From: Saccharibacillus sp. CPCC 101409
GTDB taxonomy: Bacteria; Bacillota; Bacilli; Paenibacillales; Paenibacillaceae
Reading direction: 5' to 3'
DNA: 64,000 bases
Assembly: GCF_030518235.1 (NCBI RefSeq)
Contig: NZ_JAULSA010000004.1
Location: forward strand, 124,001-188,000
Position numbers and translations under genes: made by a program. How positions within the stretch are numbered: the first letter of the stretch is position 1; each line of letters starts with the position of its first letter. This document shows positions 1 through 7,787 of the stretch, piece by piece. Under the pieces are notes generated by a model that was given only the letters and a program-made list of their open reading frames with translations, had not been told where the DNA came from and ran no database searches.

Positions 1-2
1 CG

Positions 3-629
3 CTCAAGAAATCTTCCGTGCTCTCCGGCTTCGGGTCGGAGTTTATGGAGGGCGTGCATGTGCTGCGGCGGCTGCCGTGGCTGTGGATCACGATCGTCGC
101 TTTTTCTCTGCTGAATATTTGCTATACCGGCATCGTCGCCGTGCTTGTGCCCTGGCTGTTCAAAGTCCATCACGGCCTGCCGCCGTCCGTTTACGGGATT
201 GCGATGGCGGGCACGGCGGTGGGCGCGATTCTGGCGGCGGCGCTGTTCGGCTCAAAAAGGGATTGGAAACGGCGCGGCCTGGTCGCTTACGGCGGCGCGC
301 TGCTGGGCGGGGTCGCCCTGCTGCTGCTCTCGGTCGTCACCTGGGTGCCGGGACTCGTGATGGCGATGATGCTCGAAGGCTTCGGAATGATGATGTTCAT
401 GATTATTTGGGAGATCAGCCTGCAGGAACTGGTGCCCGCCGAAAGCTTCGGCCGGGTCGCCAGCCTCGATATGCTCGGCTCGTTCGCGCTGCTGCCGGTC
501 GGCTACCTGGTCGTCGGCCGCCTGGCCGATACGATCGGCGGCATCCCGACGATCGCCATTTTCGCCTGCGCCGGCATCCTGATCCTGCTGACCGCGCTCT
601 GCTCGCCGCATATCCGGAGATTCGAGTAG
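3..629 (+). CDS. MFS transporter, C-terminal part (5' end outside window)
   Basis: The reading frame is open from the first bases of the window and ends with TAG at 629, so the start lies upstream. The roughly 209 visible residues are almost entirely hydrophobic helices (about six membrane segments) with short basic loops such as GSKRDWKRRG, which fits the second half of a 12-helix major facilitator. The substrate cannot be told from this half. The final residues (PHIRRFE) form a short cytoplasmic tail. Similar proteins in Bacillales are usually drug or macrolide-type exporters, but that is family knowledge and not visible here. The next gene downstream is on the other strand. Confidence 0.8.
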   Translation, partial: LKKSSVLSGFGSEFMEGVHVLRRLPWLWITIVAFSLLNICYTGIVAVLVPWLFKVHHGLPPSVYGIAMAGTAVGAILAAALFGSKRDWKRRGLVAYGGALLGGVALLLLSVVTWVPGLVMAMMLEGFGMMMFMIIWEISLQELVPAESFGRVASLDMLGSFALLPVGYLVVGRLADTIGGIPTIAIFACAGILILLTALCSPHIRRFE

Positions 630-696
630 CGGCTGCGCCGGCCTTTCACCCGGCTGCCCGGCTCGACGGGAACCCGGCAAGCATTCAAAAGCCAAA

Positions 697-732
697 TCGA
701 AGTCGAAGTCGAAGTCGAAGTCGAAGTCGAAA
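697..732. repeat. TCGAAG hexanucleotide microsatellite
   Basis: Five exact TCGAAG units and a sixth ending in A follow the MFS stop codon. The tract is intergenic. It would read as an S-R or S-K repeat if translated, but no gene with a ribosome binding site uses it. Confidence 0.9.
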
Positions 733-768
733 CGACGCCGTCCCGCTGCCGGGTGATCAAAACAGGAC

Positions 769-958
769 TTACATTGACTTTTAGGCAACGTAGAAGGATC
801 TATTCTTGCACTTTGGCCTACTACGTTGTCGAAAAAGCAGCGTAGAACGCGTAATCGGCGCAAATATCCAACCAGGATTGTTCTACATTGCATAATCGGC
901 AGCGTAGCCCGGTTTTCCTTTCTTTTTTGAGCTCTACGTTGCTTTTTAGGACATGCAG
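769..958. repeat. Four-palindrome intergenic element, copy A
   Basis: Four imperfect 25-bp palindromes of the form CTACGTTGC-N7-GCAACGTAG start at 769, 821, 883 and 934, giving spacings of 52, 62 and 51 bp. The last copy has the most decayed right arm. The element lies between convergent genes (MFS and ABC permease). Copies B (7517), C (15218) and D (39741) share the unit sequence and the spacing. The 630-1114 interval otherwise holds only the TCGAAG repeat and a terminator. Confidence 0.8.
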
Positions 959-1001
959 CGCTTGCCAAAACCGTTAACGGACATCTGAATGTGCAGCATA
1001 C

Positions 1002-1043
1002 AAAAAAGCGTCTCCCTGTCTTTATCGAGGGGAGACGCTTTTT
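1002..1043. terminator. Bidirectional Rho-independent terminator
   Basis: A hairpin with arms AAGCGTCTCCC and GGGAGACGCTT is flanked by A-run on the left and T-run on the right. It lies 71 bp beyond the stop codon of the ABC permease on the minus strand, and can also stop plus-strand readthrough. Confidence 0.85.
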
Positions 1044-1114
1044 CTATAAATATCGTCCTATAGCAAAACTTCAATCCTTTTTCGCGGCATCGGCGGCGGA
1101 ATCCTTCGGCTTCG

Positions 1115-2098
1115 TCAAACTTCCCTGGCGTCGAACAGCAGAATCTGCGCCGTCGTCAGCACGGTGCCGAAGCCCAGCAGAATGCCGGCGCCCGTCAGCA
1201 GTTGGCCGTAGGCGACTTCGGAGCCGATCACCGACTTGTACAAAGTCGCGTACTCGGTCGGCATCGCCGAAGATACCGCCGGGAACAGCAGGCCGATGCC
1301 GCCCAGCGCGGCGAGCAGCAGCACGCCGAGCAGAAAGCCCGACGTCGCGCTGCGCGCCAGCGTCGAAGCGAAGATCGCCGCGGCGCCGAACGCTGCCGCC
1401 GGAAGCAGCGTCAGGGCGTAGGCGGCCAGCACCGCCGGCAGGTCCAGTCCGCCGGAGCCCGCGCCCGAGAGCGCGCCCGCCGCGAGCGACAGCGCCAGCA
1501 GCACGGCCAGCAGGCCGGCCTGGTAGGCCACGATCGCGGCGAGCTTGCCGAGCGCAAGCGCGGGGCGGCTCACCGGCCGGGTGAGCGGGATCTTCAGCTC
1601 GCCGCGCTCCCGCTCGCCGGCGAACAGGTCCGCCGCCAGCATGCAGGCGGCCAGCGGCAGCAGCACGTACGCCGCCAGCGACAGCAGCGTGAACGGCAGG
1701 TTCGCCGGCGAGAAGCGGATCATGCTTCCGGGCAGCCGGTTGAGCAGCAGCACGATCAGCGGCGCCAGCGCGACCGGCACCGGGAGCGCCCGGTACTTGA
1801 ACTGCGCGAGAATCTTGCGCAGTTCGACTTCGGCCGCGCGGCCGATCATCGCGGCGGTGCCGGGCGCTTTGACGGGCTGCGCGTCCGCCGCGCGCCCGCC
1901 CGCCTTTGCTTCGGGAGCGGCCGCGCTCCTCCCGGACGTCGCGTCCGAAGGCCGCGCGTCTTCGCCCGGCTTCGGCGCGGCCGAAGCCGAAAACGCATCC
2001 CCGGAGCGGCCCGGATTTACTCCCGGGCCGGCGGCTGCCAGCGCTTCGCTTCTCCCGCCGATTCCCGTTCCCGCTTTCAAGTTCGCTTCCCCACTCAT
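1115..2098 (-). CDS. ABC-2 type transporter permease
   Basis: This is the membrane subunit of an ABC exporter, 327 residues from an ATG at 2098. That start is chosen because ATGA overlaps the TGA stop of the ATPase gene and GGGAGAGG lies upstream, so the two are translationally coupled. Six or so membrane helices run from about residue 110 to the end. The loop FAGERERGELKIPLTRPVSRPAL is typical of ABC-2 permeases of the bacitracin/Nos type. The first ~85 residues are an odd Ala/Gly/Pro/Ser-rich stretch without predicted structure. A later Met (codon at 1849) would remove it but has no ribosome binding site. Substrate unknown; probably a peptide antibiotic or cell-envelope compound. Confidence 0.82.
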   Translation of the reverse strand: MSGEANLKAGTGIGGRSEALAAAGPGVNPGRSGDAFSASAAPKPGEDARPSDATSGRSAAAPEAKAGGRAADAQPVKAPGTAAMIGRAAEVELRKILAQFKYRALPVPVALAPLIVLLLNRLPGSMIRFSPANLPFTLLSLAAYVLLPLAACMLAADLFAGERERGELKIPLTRPVSRPALALGKLAAIVAYQAGLLAVLLALSLAAGALSGAGSGGLDLPAVLAAYALTLLPAAAFGAAAIFASTLARSATSGFLLGVLLLAALGGIGLLFPAVSSAMPTEYATLYKSVIGSEVAYGQLLTGAGILLGFGTVLTTAQILLFDAREV

Positions 2099-2820
2099 GC
2101 CGTTCCTCTCCCTTCGCTGTTGTTCAGCTTCAGATAATACCGCTCCAGACTGCCGTACCTTTCCAGCGCCTCCGGCACGGACGCGGTATCGAGCAGCACG
2201 CCGCCCTGCAGCACGGCCACATGCGTGCACAGCTGTTCCATCTCGTGCGACAGATGGCTGGACAGCAGCACGGCGCAGCCGCGCGCCGTTTCCCGCCGGA
2301 CGATCTCGCGAAACAGCGCCGCGCCTTCGATATCCATACCGTTGGTGGGCTCGTCGAGCACGAGCAGGTCGGGCTTCGGCAGCAGAGCGGCCGCCAGCGC
2401 CAGGCGCTGCTTCATGCCCATGGAGAACCGGCGCACTTTCTCGCGCCGCTGCGGCAGCAGTCCCACTTCATCCAGCAGAGCGCCGACCGCGTCCGTGTCG
2501 AAGCCCGGATAGAAGCGGCCGGTCAGCCGGAGGTTCTGCTCCGCCGTCAGGTACGGATACAGGCCCGGGCTTTCGATCATGCAGCCCGTTCTCGCCAGGA
2601 TCGCGGGCAGATGCTCGGCCGGGTCCAGGCCAAACAGCGAGACTTCGCCGGCGTCCCGCGACAGCAGGCCGACGATCGCTTTCATCGCGGTCGTCTTGCC
2701 GCTGCCGTTGGGACCGAGCAGGCCGAGCACCTGCCCGGCTTCGATCTCAAGCGACAGCTTCTCCACGCCCCGCCGGTTGGCGTACTTCTTCGTCAGGTTG
2801 TCGATGCGGACAACGGTCAT
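2095..2820 (-). CDS. ABC transporter ATP-binding protein (BcrA/CcmA type)
   Basis: A 241-residue ATPase with Walker A GPNGSGKT near residue 39, signature FSMGMKQR near 133, Walker B LLVLDEPTNGMD and the switch histidine in SSHLSHE. The length and the MKQR signature match ATPases that pair with ABC-2 permeases, and the permease gene follows with a 4-bp overlap. The start ATG lies 12 bp after the stop of the secreted-protein gene, so the three genes form one operon. It powers export by the downstream permease at the inner face of the membrane. Substrate unknown. Confidence 0.92.
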   Translation of the reverse strand: MTVVRIDNLTKKYANRRGVEKLSLEIEAGQVLGLLGPNGSGKTTAMKAIVGLLSRDAGEVSLFGLDPAEHLPAILARTGCMIESPGLYPYLTAEQNLRLTGRFYPGFDTDAVGALLDEVGLLPQRREKVRRFSMGMKQRLALAAALLPKPDLLVLDEPTNGMDIEGAALFREIVRRETARGCAVLLSSHLSHEMEQLCTHVAVLQGGVLLDTASVPEALERYGSLERYYLKLNNSEGRGTA

Positions 2821-2832
2821 GGCGCGCCTGCC

Positions 2833-3807
2833 TTACTCGGAGCGGCCGGCGCCGAAAGGCCCGTGCCCGAACGGTCCGCCGAAGCCGCGTCCCGATTCTT
2901 CCGATCCGGCTCCGCGGAATCCGGCCGGCAGTTCAAGCTCCTCGACGGTCTTGCCCGTCACGTCGATGTCTTCCGGCACGGTGCTGCCGACATCGCTGAT
3001 CGTGCTGGCGATCGAAGCCTCCACGACGGCGGACTTGCCGTCTTTGTCCAGGCCGGATACGCTCAGCGTCGTGTTCAGCGATACGATTGCGCCGTTTTCC
3101 ACTTTGGCTTCAAGCTTCACATTGTCCACGCGGCCGTCCTGCGCGATCGGGAACAGGGTGTCCGGGTCGAAGTCTTTCCACTCCGAATCTGCCGCCCACG
3201 GCCCCTGCGCCGCTTCGCTCAACCGTTCACCGCCGCGCTTCGCTCCGGTTTCCAGCACCGCGTTCAGCGCCAGGTTCGCCAGCTCCGGCACCTGCGCCCC
3301 GGTCAGGTTCAGCGTGATCGTATCGCCGCTTTCCGTAAACCGGTCTTTGATATCGCCCAGCAGCAGATCGCTCGCCGTTTCCATCAGGCGCACCGCGCTC
3401 GGCGACGCTTCGTGTTTGCCCGACGGGCCGAAGCCGGCATGTTCGTCTTCGTCCGCGTCCGCTTCGGCCGAATAATACCGATCGCCTTTGCGCAGAATCA
3501 GCTTGCCGTCCTCCGTCGCCTGTTCGACGTCGATCTTATGACCGCCGACTTCGAATTGTCCCGACGAATAGCTTTCTTCGCCGGCCGTCTGCATTTCCAC
3601 GTTTCCGCTTGCCGTCACGCTTCCGTTTTGCGAGATCCGGATCGTCGAATTGACCGTCGCGTTGTCCGCTTCCATCGTTTTAAGCGCCGCCGAGCGGAAA
3701 TTCTCGTAAGCCCCTCCGTTCGCGTAAGCCGCCGCTCCCAGGCTCGCCGTTACGATCATGCCCGCCGCCATCACGCCCGCCGTTTTCATCCGCGTACTTT
3801 TTTTCAT
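2833..3807 (-). CDS. Secreted protein, first gene of the ABC exporter operon
   Basis: A 324-residue protein starting at the ATG at 3807, which has GGGGAGAG seven bases upstream; an earlier in-frame Met has none. Residues 1-30 (MKKSTRMKTAGVMAAG... to AYANG) are a Sec signal peptide with an AYA cleavage site and no lipobox. The mature part is acidic, rich in Thr/Ser/Val strands, and ends in a Gly/Phe/His-rich tail (FGGPFGHGPFGAG). I do not recognise the domain. Its position directly before the ATPase and permease, behind a promoter carrying the response-regulator half-sites, suggests an extracellular partner, sensor or self-protection protein for the exporter (inference). Confidence 0.75.
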   Translation of the reverse strand: MKKSTRMKTAGVMAAGMIVTASLGAAAYANGGAYENFRSAALKTMEADNATVNSTIRISQNGSVTASGNVEMQTAGEESYSSGQFEVGGHKIDVEQATEDGKLILRKGDRYYSAEADADEDEHAGFGPSGKHEASPSAVRLMETASDLLLGDIKDRFTESGDTITLNLTGAQVPELANLALNAVLETGAKRGGERLSEAAQGPWAADSEWKDFDPDTLFPIAQDGRVDNVKLEAKVENGAIVSLNTTLSVSGLDKDGKSAVVEASIASTISDVGSTVPEDIDVTGKTVEELELPAGFRGAGSEESGRGFGGPFGHGPFGAGRSE

Positions 3808-3893
3808 CTCAATCTCTCCCCTGCTTCGATTTGGATGTTTCTTTTGCGCACCCTTATCGTACAGCCCGGAGATAAACGCCCCATGCACACTTT

Positions 3894-3920
3894 CTAAACA
3901 AAGTTTAAACCGTTCCTAAA
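3894..3920 (-). promoter_or_regulatory. Probable OmpR-type response regulator operator of the exporter operon
   Basis: On the plus strand CTAAA, TTAAA and CTAAA start at 3894, 3905 and 3916, exactly 11 bp apart, as in PhoB-like tandem direct-repeat sites. The same arrangement recurs at 6306-6332, upstream of the adjacent HK-RR genes. It precedes the secreted-protein gene by about 90 bp. Binding is inferred. Confidence 0.6.
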
Positions 3921-3976
3921 CATTCCGGACAGCAGACGATCCGGGCCTTCCGGCAGCCTGCTCCCGCGCCCGTCTT

Positions 3977-4693
3977 CTACGCTTTGAACCGGTACCCCGC
4001 GCCCCACACGGTCTGGATATATTTCGGATCGCCGGGGTTGTCTTCGATCTTGTCGCGCAGCCGGTTGATATGCACGGCCACGGTGGCGCTGTCGCCGACG
4101 GCGTCGTAGCCCCAGATTTTCTCGTACAGCGTTTCCTTGCTCAGCACCATATCGAGATGCTCGACCAGAAACAGCAGCAGTTCGTATTCCTTGTTCTTGA
4201 GCGTCAGCTCCCGGCCCTGGACGTACACCCGCCGCGACTGCGGACGGATCGAGATGGGACCGGCTTTCAGTTCGCTCAGCTCGCCGCCGCCCGGCTCAAA
4301 GCCGCCCCGGCTGCGCAGGCGCTCGTACTGGGCCAGATTCGCTTTGACGCGCGCCACCAGTTCCCCCGGCGAAAAAGGCTTCACGATATAATCGTCCGCC
4401 CCCAGCCCCAGTCCCCGGATCTTGTCGATGTCTTCGCGCCGCGCGGTCACCATCAGGATCGGGACGTCGACGCTCTCGCGCAGTTTGCGGCATACGGCGA
4501 ACCCGTCCGCGCCCGGCAGCATCACGTCGAGCAGGATCAGATTGAACTCCCCGCTGCCGCCTCTTTGTATGCCGGTATGACCGTCGCCCGCGATCTCCAC
4601 CGCAAAGCCGTCGATCTCCAGATAATCCCGTTCGATCTCCGCGATCGCGCTGTCGTCTTCGACGATCAGAATTTTTTTGCCGCCGTCCGTCAT
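3977..4693 (-). CDS. OmpR/PhoB-family response regulator
   Basis: A 238-residue two-domain regulator. The receiver domain (about 7-120) has the acidic pair EDD, the phosphorylated Asp in LILLDVMLPGADG, and the conserved Thr and Lys (VTAR, VKPFSPGEL). The C-terminal winged helix (about 140-236) has the family's ELTLKNKEYELLLFL and VHINRLRDKI segments. The gene follows the sensor kinase with three bases between stop and ATG and its own AGGAGG. It most likely binds the triple half-sites at 3894 and 6306, so it would control the exporter operon and its own operon. Downstream 170 bp separate it from the exporter genes. Confidence 0.93.
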   Translation of the reverse strand: MTDGGKKILIVEDDSAIAEIERDYLEIDGFAVEIAGDGHTGIQRGGSGEFNLILLDVMLPGADGFAVCRKLRESVDVPILMVTARREDIDKIRGLGLGADDYIVKPFSPGELVARVKANLAQYERLRSRGGFEPGGGELSELKAGPISIRPQSRRVYVQGRELTLKNKEYELLLFLVEHLDMVLSKETLYEKIWGYDAVGDSATVAVHINRLRDKIEDNPGDPKYIQTVWGAGYRFKA

Positions 4694-4696
4694 AAG

Positions 4697-6178
4697 TTAC
4701 GCCTCCTTTTCGCTTGGCCGTACCGGCAGCTCGATGACGATCCGCAGACCGCCGCGCCCTCCGTGCTCCGCGTAAATCCGCCCGCCCATCATCGATACCG
4801 CTTTTTCCGAGATCGCAAGACCCAGGCCGCTGCCGCGGTTCGGACTGCTGCGCGACGCGTCGCTGCGGTAGAATACGTCGAACAGCTTCGGCAGCGCTTC
4901 GTCCGTCACGCCCGGCCCGTCGTCTTCGACCACGATCCGCAGCGTTTCGCCGCTTATGCCCATTGTCGACGCGGACACCTTCACGCTCACTTCCGGCCGC
5001 TCTTTGTATTTCAAACTGTTCTCGACCAGATTCGCCAGCACGCGCCGGAACTGCACCGGATCGGCATGCAGCGTCAGCCGCCGCGGCAGCCCGTTCAGCT
5101 CCACGTTCAGCCCCTGCTCCGCATGCTCCTCGGCCGCCGCGCGGAAGAAACTTTCCAGCTCTTCGCGCGGATCGAGTTCCTCGGGATAATTCGGGTAATC
5201 GCCCAGATCCATTTTCGAAAAAAGAAACAGCCGCGACACCATATGGTCGATATCTTCCGCTTTGGTCTTGATCATGCCGGCGTACCGGCGCTGCGATTCG
5301 GGCGTGCCCGCCACCCCGTCCAGCAGTCCTTCCGAATACGCTTTGATCGACGTGAGCGGGGAGCGCAGATCGTGGGAAATGCCGGCCAGCAGCTCTTTGC
5401 GATTGATCTCCTGCTTCTGCACGGCCCGGATCGATTCCTTCAGCCGGCCTGCCATCTCGTTGAACGCTTCGCATACGGCCCGGAATTCGTCTTTGCGCTT
5501 ATAGTCGATCCGATAATCCAGATTGCCGTCGCGGATCTCCCTCACCCCGTCCGTCAGGATCTCCAGCGGCCGCCGGATATTGCGGAACACGGAACGCGTC
5601 AGGAACTGGCTGGTCAAAAAAACAACCGCGATCATCGCCAGCAGCAGCAAAACGGGCGCCCGGCGAAAACCGTAGTCTTCTTCCGCGCTTGCGTCCAGCT
5701 TCGGACGGTCGCTCAGCAGCTCGATCCGGTAGGCATGACCGCTCTCCTCCAGCTCGGACACGTACAGTTCGCGGCCGTTTTTCCCCGCGACGCCCGTTCC
5801 GCCAAGCGTTTCCAGCGCCTGCGCAAGCTCGGCATCCGTCGCGCTGTCGGCGTCGCTTAGGAGTTCTTTGCTGCCCAGATTGTAGCGTACGGCGTCGTCT
5901 TCGTAAACGAGCAGCGACATCTTGTTCGTCTCCAGCATCGTGTCGGCGCGCTCGATCAGCATGGACAAGCGCTGGGCGTCGGGATTGACAATCATATCGC
6001 GCGCAGTCTCCATCACCGAGTCGCGCGCGCCGTAATAATCGTCGTCGCTTTGCAGCCGGTAGCCGGTAAAGTCTTTCCAGACCAGCAGAAACACCAGCGC
6101 GGCCAGCAGAATCGACAGCACGATGGGAATCGCGATCATCAGGATATTGGATATAAAAAGCCGGCGTTTAATCGTCAT
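4697..6178 (-). CDS. Sensor histidine kinase
   Basis: A 493-residue membrane kinase. The ATG at 6178 (MTIKRRLFISN) has GGGAG upstream and begins just before the first membrane helix; the longer frame to 6280 adds an implausible Arg-rich leader. Helix 1 is about residues 12-35, an extracytoplasmic domain of ~125 residues follows, and helix 2 is near 165-185. A HAMP domain, HisKA with GISHDLRSPL (phosphorylated His) and HATPase_c with NLVENSLKY, EDDGPGV and GSGLGLAI come next. The kinase gene precedes its regulator gene, the reverse of the usual order. The signal is unknown; the neighbouring exporter suggests envelope stress or a peptide antibiotic (inference). Confidence 0.92.
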   Translation of the reverse strand: MTIKRRLFISNILMIAIPIVLSILLAALVFLLVWKDFTGYRLQSDDDYYGARDSVMETARDMIVNPDAQRLSMLIERADTMLETNKMSLLVYEDDAVRYNLGSKELLSDADSATDAELAQALETLGGTGVAGKNGRELYVSELEESGHAYRIELLSDRPKLDASAEEDYGFRRAPVLLLLAMIAVVFLTSQFLTRSVFRNIRRPLEILTDGVREIRDGNLDYRIDYKRKDEFRAVCEAFNEMAGRLKESIRAVQKQEINRKELLAGISHDLRSPLTSIKAYSEGLLDGVAGTPESQRRYAGMIKTKAEDIDHMVSRLFLFSKMDLGDYPNYPEELDPREELESFFRAAAEEHAEQGLNVELNGLPRRLTLHADPVQFRRVLANLVENSLKYKERPEVSVKVSASTMGISGETLRIVVEDDGPGVTDEALPKLFDVFYRSDASRSSPNRGSGLGLAISEKAVSMMGGRIYAEHGGRGGLRIVIELPVRPSEKEA

Positions 6179-6305
6179 GGTCAGGGCTCCCGTCCTATTC
6201 GGATCTGTTCGGACTGCGGCCGCGCGCCGGCTCGAAGCTTCTTCAAGCCGAGCCGCGGGCGGGCGCGTCGTTACCTGCATGATAGCACGCCGCGATAACC
6301 GGGAG

Positions 6306-6332
6306 CTAAACGAGAGTTGAACAAAAGTTAAA
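6306..6332. promoter_or_regulatory. Second copy of the response regulator operator, HK-RR promoter
   Basis: CTAAA, TTGAA and TTAAA start at 6306, 6317 and 6328, again 11 bp apart, matching 3894-3920. A possible minus-strand -10 (TATCAT, 6279-6284) lacks a recognisable -35, and the nearest half-site is where activator binding would replace it. The site also sits next to a plus-strand extended -10 at 6340-6348. Confidence 0.6.
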
Positions 6333-6339
6333 CTGGATA

Positions 6340-6418
6340 TGTTATACTCGCCGTAAGCGAATATGAACGAGCGGCGAAGAACGTCCTCCCGGCAGACTGC
6401 CGAGGGGGCGTTTTTTTG
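6340..6418 (+). ncRNA. Short promoter-terminator transcript (leader or small RNA)
   Basis: An extended -10 (TGTTATACT, TATACT at 6343-6348) is followed after ~40 bp by a strong hairpin (6389-6410, arms ACGTCCTCC/GGGGGCGT with inner GGC/GCC) and seven T. The predicted RNA is about 60 nt and ends before the endonuclease-like gene. A second case with the same plan and a similar AACGA-CGGCG segment lies at 57652-57760. No known riboswitch class was recognised. Confidence 0.45.
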
Positions 6419-6511
6419 TGCGTTGAGAGAAGTTTGGCGATCAGGCAGACGTTCGGCTCAGCGTTTATCGCTCGCTGCTCGATTCTATATTTAATCCGAG
6501 GAGGAATAGAG

Positions 6512-7393
6512 ATGTCCCGCAAAAAATCCGTTTTAACCGATCGACCCGCCGCAGCCGGTTTGTCGACTTCCGTCGCTTCACCTGCGCCGTCTTCGGCACG
6601 ACAGGCGCGAGCAGAACGCGGAGAACGCGAAGAACGCGGCGGCGATTCGGCGGCTCGCAGCAGTGATTCAGCGGCTTACAGAGGCCAAACCGTTCCGCCC
6701 CGTTCGACGCTTTCTGCCGGTCTTTTTGAAGAAGCTCACCGCTTGTTTCTGGCGCGTCATCTGGATGCCCGCTCGGGCGAGCGCCGGGGCAGACTTGAGC
6801 GCGGACACCAGTATGCGGAGAAACTGTTTCTCGAACAGGTCTGGTGGCCGCTGCTCGGCAGCTTCGACCGTCTGCATCCGGAATACGAGATTTACGACTG
6901 GAACCGCCGTTCGCAGTTTCTCGATTTCGCGTTCCTGCCCGAAGGCGGCGGCCGGATCGGCATCGAATGCGACGGCTTCCAGAGCCATATCAAAGACATG
7001 GACCGCGAGAAATTCAGCTATGCGCTGAACCGCGATTCTTTCCTCACCGGCATAGGCTGGAAAATGCTGCACTTTTCCTTCGACGATATCCAGCGCCGCC
7101 CCGACGTCTGCCGCATGCTGCTTCAGCTGAGCGTCGGCCCGATGCTGATCGACAGCCGCCGGGAACGCGCCAGTCTGTCGCCGGAGGAAAAAGACGTCCT
7201 GCGCACCGCCTGGCGATTGGGCCGGGCGATTCGGCCGAAGGATGTGATGGTTCGGTACAAGATGAGTTTCCGCCCGGCCCGAGAACTTCTGCAAAGTTTA
7301 TCGGCACAGGGACTTTTGAATCCACGCGCAAACGGCAAACAAATCCGCGGCTACGAGCCGACCGGCACGTTTCCTTTTCATTTGCTTGATTAG
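6512..7393 (+). CDS. DUF559/Vsr-like endonuclease-fold protein with C-terminal winged helix
   Basis: A 293-residue protein from the ATG at 6512, preceded by GAGGAGG. Residues 1-75 are Ser/Arg-rich and look disordered. About 110-225 resemble the PD-(D/E)XK fold of DUF559 and Vsr proteins: LDFAFLPEGGG, then IGIECDGFQSH, then a basic helix and GWKMLHFSFDDI. The acidic residues of LDF and IECD could form the metal site. The last ~65 residues (RPKDVMVRYKMSFRPARELLQSL) look like a winged-helix DNA-binding segment. There is no methylase or mismatch-repair partner nearby. It may act in repair or be an inactive DNA-binding relative; the assignment rests on fold resemblance only. Confidence 0.6.
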   Translation: MSRKKSVLTDRPAAAGLSTSVASPAPSSARQARAERGEREERGGDSAARSSDSAAYRGQTVPPRSTLSAGLFEEAHRLFLARHLDARSGERRGRLERGHQYAEKLFLEQVWWPLLGSFDRLHPEYEIYDWNRRSQFLDFAFLPEGGGRIGIECDGFQSHIKDMDREKFSYALNRDSFLTGIGWKMLHFSFDDIQRRPDVCRMLLQLSVGPMLIDSRRERASLSPEEKDVLRTAWRLGRAIRPKDVMVRYKMSFRPARELLQSLSAQGLLNPRANGKQIRGYEPTGTFPFHLLD

Positions 7394-7401
7394 GGCTTCA
7401 A

Positions 7402-7440
7402 AAAACCTTCATCTCCCGTTCCCGGGAAAATGAAGGTTTT
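7402..7440. terminator. Bidirectional terminator after the endonuclease-like gene
   Basis: Arms AAAACCTTCA and TGAAGGTTTT enclose a second small CCCG/CGGG stem. It begins nine bases after the stop codon at 7393. Confidence 0.85.
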
Positions 7441-7516
7441 GGTCCGCCTCTGCTTTTTTGATGATATCGAGGCAAAATATGCGTTCAAATCTTTCTTGCA
7501 GGAAGAGCCGTCTTAA

Positions 7517-7705
7517 CTACATTGCCGAAAAAGCAACGTACAGCGTATCAAACAGCCAAACCGCAAACTAGATTGCTTTTCTGTCAACGTAGAGAGCAAA
7601 TTTGCCGGAAATCCGTCTTTTATCTCGCTCTACGTTGCACAAAAAGCAATCTAGCTATACGAAAACCCAATTTTCCGCTTCTACGTTGCCTTTTTGTCAA
7701 CGTAA
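7517..7705. repeat. Four-palindrome intergenic element, copy B
   Basis: Palindromic 25-bp units start at 7517, 7568, 7630 and 7681 (spacings 51, 62, 51). The central spacer contains GCCGGAAATCCG (7604-7615), which copy C carries in reverse complement, so B and C are inverted relative to each other. The element lies between convergent genes. The rest of 7441-7787 shows nothing I can name. Confidence 0.88.
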
Positions 7706-7787
7706 GGTAGCGGACAAAACGATCAACGAGAAATTTGACGATCCTGCGGCTGTTGCAAGCATGCGCGAACTGCGTCCGAGCTTAAGT

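Noticed and set aside
3..629. Joining the first MFS fragment with the downstream ABC genes as one export operon
   Set aside because: They are on opposite strands and separated by a repeat element and a bidirectional terminator.
991..1584. 197-codon plus-strand frame beginning in the terminator at 1002
   Set aside because: It starts inside a terminator and continues as an Arg/Ala/Pro-rich shadow of the ABC permease.
6317..6322. TTGAAC as -35 of the plus-strand promoter at 6343
   Set aside because: The distance to TATACT is 20 bp, too long, and the bases belong to the 11-bp half-site array. The extended -10 suffices.
7517..7705. CRISPR array (regularly spaced repeats with ~26-37-bp spacers)
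   Set aside because: Only four degenerate palindromic units per locus, unequal spacer lengths, spacers partly conserved between loci, and no cas genes.
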